In this document: piece by piece, positions 63,308-64,000 of the stretch
Position numbering within the stretch: the first letter of the stretch is position 1
Layout: the number at the start of each line of letters is the position of its first letter
Assembly (NCBI RefSeq): GCF_003086695.1
Contig: NZ_CP025999.1
Location: 2,769,680 to 2,833,679 of the forward strand
Direction of reading: 5' to 3'
Length of the DNA: 64,000 bases
From: Stenotrophomonas sp. SAU14A_NAIMI4_8
GTDB lineage: Bacteria; Pseudomonadota; Gammaproteobacteria; Xanthomonadales; Xanthomonadaceae
Made by a program: the position numbers and the translations under genes
The notes under the pieces: generated by a model
Told to the model about the DNA's origin: nothing
The model's input: the letters and a program-made list of their open reading frames with translations, nothing else
Database searches by the model: none

Positions 63308-63454
63308 TATCTGAAATCGGCGCCCCGCCCGCGTGGCGGCCGCAATGCCGCGGCCACGTACAATGGCCCCCTGCTCCCACCTGTCGCACCGGCCTGGTCT
63401 GGTGCCGCCGCTACACGCCCATGATCCCGCGTGCGCCACCTGCAAGGATTCCGC

Positions 63455-64000
63455 ATGACGAACGCCCCCCACGACTCGCCCTCACTGCTGCACGGGCGGC
63501 TGCTCGCCTTCGCCGCCATCCTGCTGGCGGCCGTGAACCTGCGCACCGCTGTCACCTCCATCACCCCGCTGCTGGACGTGCTGGGCCAGCACTTCGGCTT
63601 CGGCACCACCATGACCGGCGTGCTGGGCATGCTGCCGACCGCCTCGTTCGCCCTGTTCGGCGTGGCCACCCCGGCCCTGGCCCGGCGCCTGGGGCTGGAA
63701 CGCACCACCCTGCTGGCCATGACCCTGGCCATGGCCGGCCTGCTGCTGCGCTCCAGCGCCGGCGGTGTCGGCACCCTGCTGCTGGGCTCGGTGATGGCCC
63801 TGGCCGGCATGGGCATCGGCAACGTAGTGGTACCGCCGCTGGTGAAGCGCTACTTCGCCAACAAGGTGGGCACCATGAGCACGCTGTACATCAGCATGCT
63901 GCAGCTGGGCACCATGCTGCCGGCGCTGCTGGCGGTGCCGGTCGCGCAGGCGGCCGGCTGGCGCGTGTCGCTGGGCATGTGGGCGCTGCTGGCCCTGGCC
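63455..64000 (+). CDS. CynX/NimT-family MFS transporter, N-terminal part (runs off window)
   Basis: The 182 visible codons encode a major facilitator of the cyanate/nitroimidazole-resistance type. It begins MTNAPHDSPSLLHGRLLAFA, then AAVNLRTAVTSITPLLDVLG, the family signature (VNLRTAVTSVxP). About five helices are visible, with GMGIGNVVVPPLVKRYF typical of CynX. The ATG at 63455 has AAGGA 7 bases upstream. The actual substrate is not predictable. Confidence 0.87.
   Translation, partial: MTNAPHDSPSLLHGRLLAFAAILLAAVNLRTAVTSITPLLDVLGQHFGFGTTMTGVLGMLPTASFALFGVATPALARRLGLERTTLLAMTLAMAGLLLRSSAGGVGTLLLGSVMALAGMGIGNVVVPPLVKRYFANKVGTMSTLYISMLQLGTMLPALLAVPVAQAAGWRVSLGMWALLALA

Overview
The window is a stretch of GC-rich gammaproteobacterial chromosome, almost certainly from Stenotrophomonas (Xanthomonadaceae, S. 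maltophilia-like). The evidence is the very high GC codon use, xanthomonad-typical genes (a 'transmembrane repetitive protein', a MetX-like acyltransferase, a BolA-YciI pair, ECF41 with its AhpD partner), and many short GTAG-headed palindromes that match the SMAG repeats described in Stenotrophomonas. No phage, integrase, transposase, plasmid or CRISPR locus is visible. The content is mostly core housekeeping, broken up by repeat-rich intergenic regions.

Layout. 1-5.5 kb: start of a class I fumarase (minus), an ECF41 sigma factor with its carboxymuconolactone decarboxylase-like partner, a 340-bp tandem duplication that leaves a truncated copy of an ABC exporter gene in front of the intact gene, and ferredoxin-NADP reductase. 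5.5-16 kb: redox and envelope genes (TlpA-like thioredoxin, glutathione peroxidase, Dcp-type M3 peptidase, cyclopropane fatty acid synthase, DUF3298 lipoprotein, small GNAT protein, rhomboid protease, POT peptide transporter), an EEP-family protein that has lost its catalytic residues, and manganese-type superoxide dismutase. 16-26 kb: a barnase-like secreted RNase with an overlapping barstar inhibitor gene, a repetitive membrane protein, nfuA, a pterin dehydratase, a TonB-like lipoprotein, zupT, rluC, and rne with a long leader.

26-40 kb: an array of palindromes with a 60-bp period, then a minus-strand carbohydrate locus. It holds a LacI regulator, a TonB-dependent receptor, a PF10091 'glucoamylase-like' lipoprotein, a binding protein, two ABC permeases, a discoidin-containing glycoside hydrolase and a secreted EEP phosphatase. 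Three sites in it share the LacI-type core GTAANCGNTT. My inference is a glucan (perhaps beta-1,2-glucan) uptake and degradation system in which the importer borrows an ATPase from elsewhere.

40-64 kb: bolA/yciI, scpA-scpB-rluB, a methionine aminotransferase with an omega-amidase, the full cytochrome c maturation operon ccmABCDEFGHI, a MetX/serine O-succinyltransferase-like gene, a 94-bp-period palindrome array, and the cytochrome bd locus. In that locus cydDC (minus) and cydABX (plus) diverge around a perfect FNR/Anr box. The end holds two identical tRNA-Pro(CGG) genes, each with its own promoter, and the start of a CynX-family transporter. The ccm and cyd loci together cover cytochrome c biogenesis and a low-oxygen terminal oxidase.

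Most notable: the regulator-receptor-hydrolase-transporter carbohydrate locus with its shared operator motif; the two tandem palindrome arrays (60 bp and 94 bp); the ECF41 promoter motif directly in front of its own gene; the EEP pseudoenzyme; and the RNase-barstar pair.
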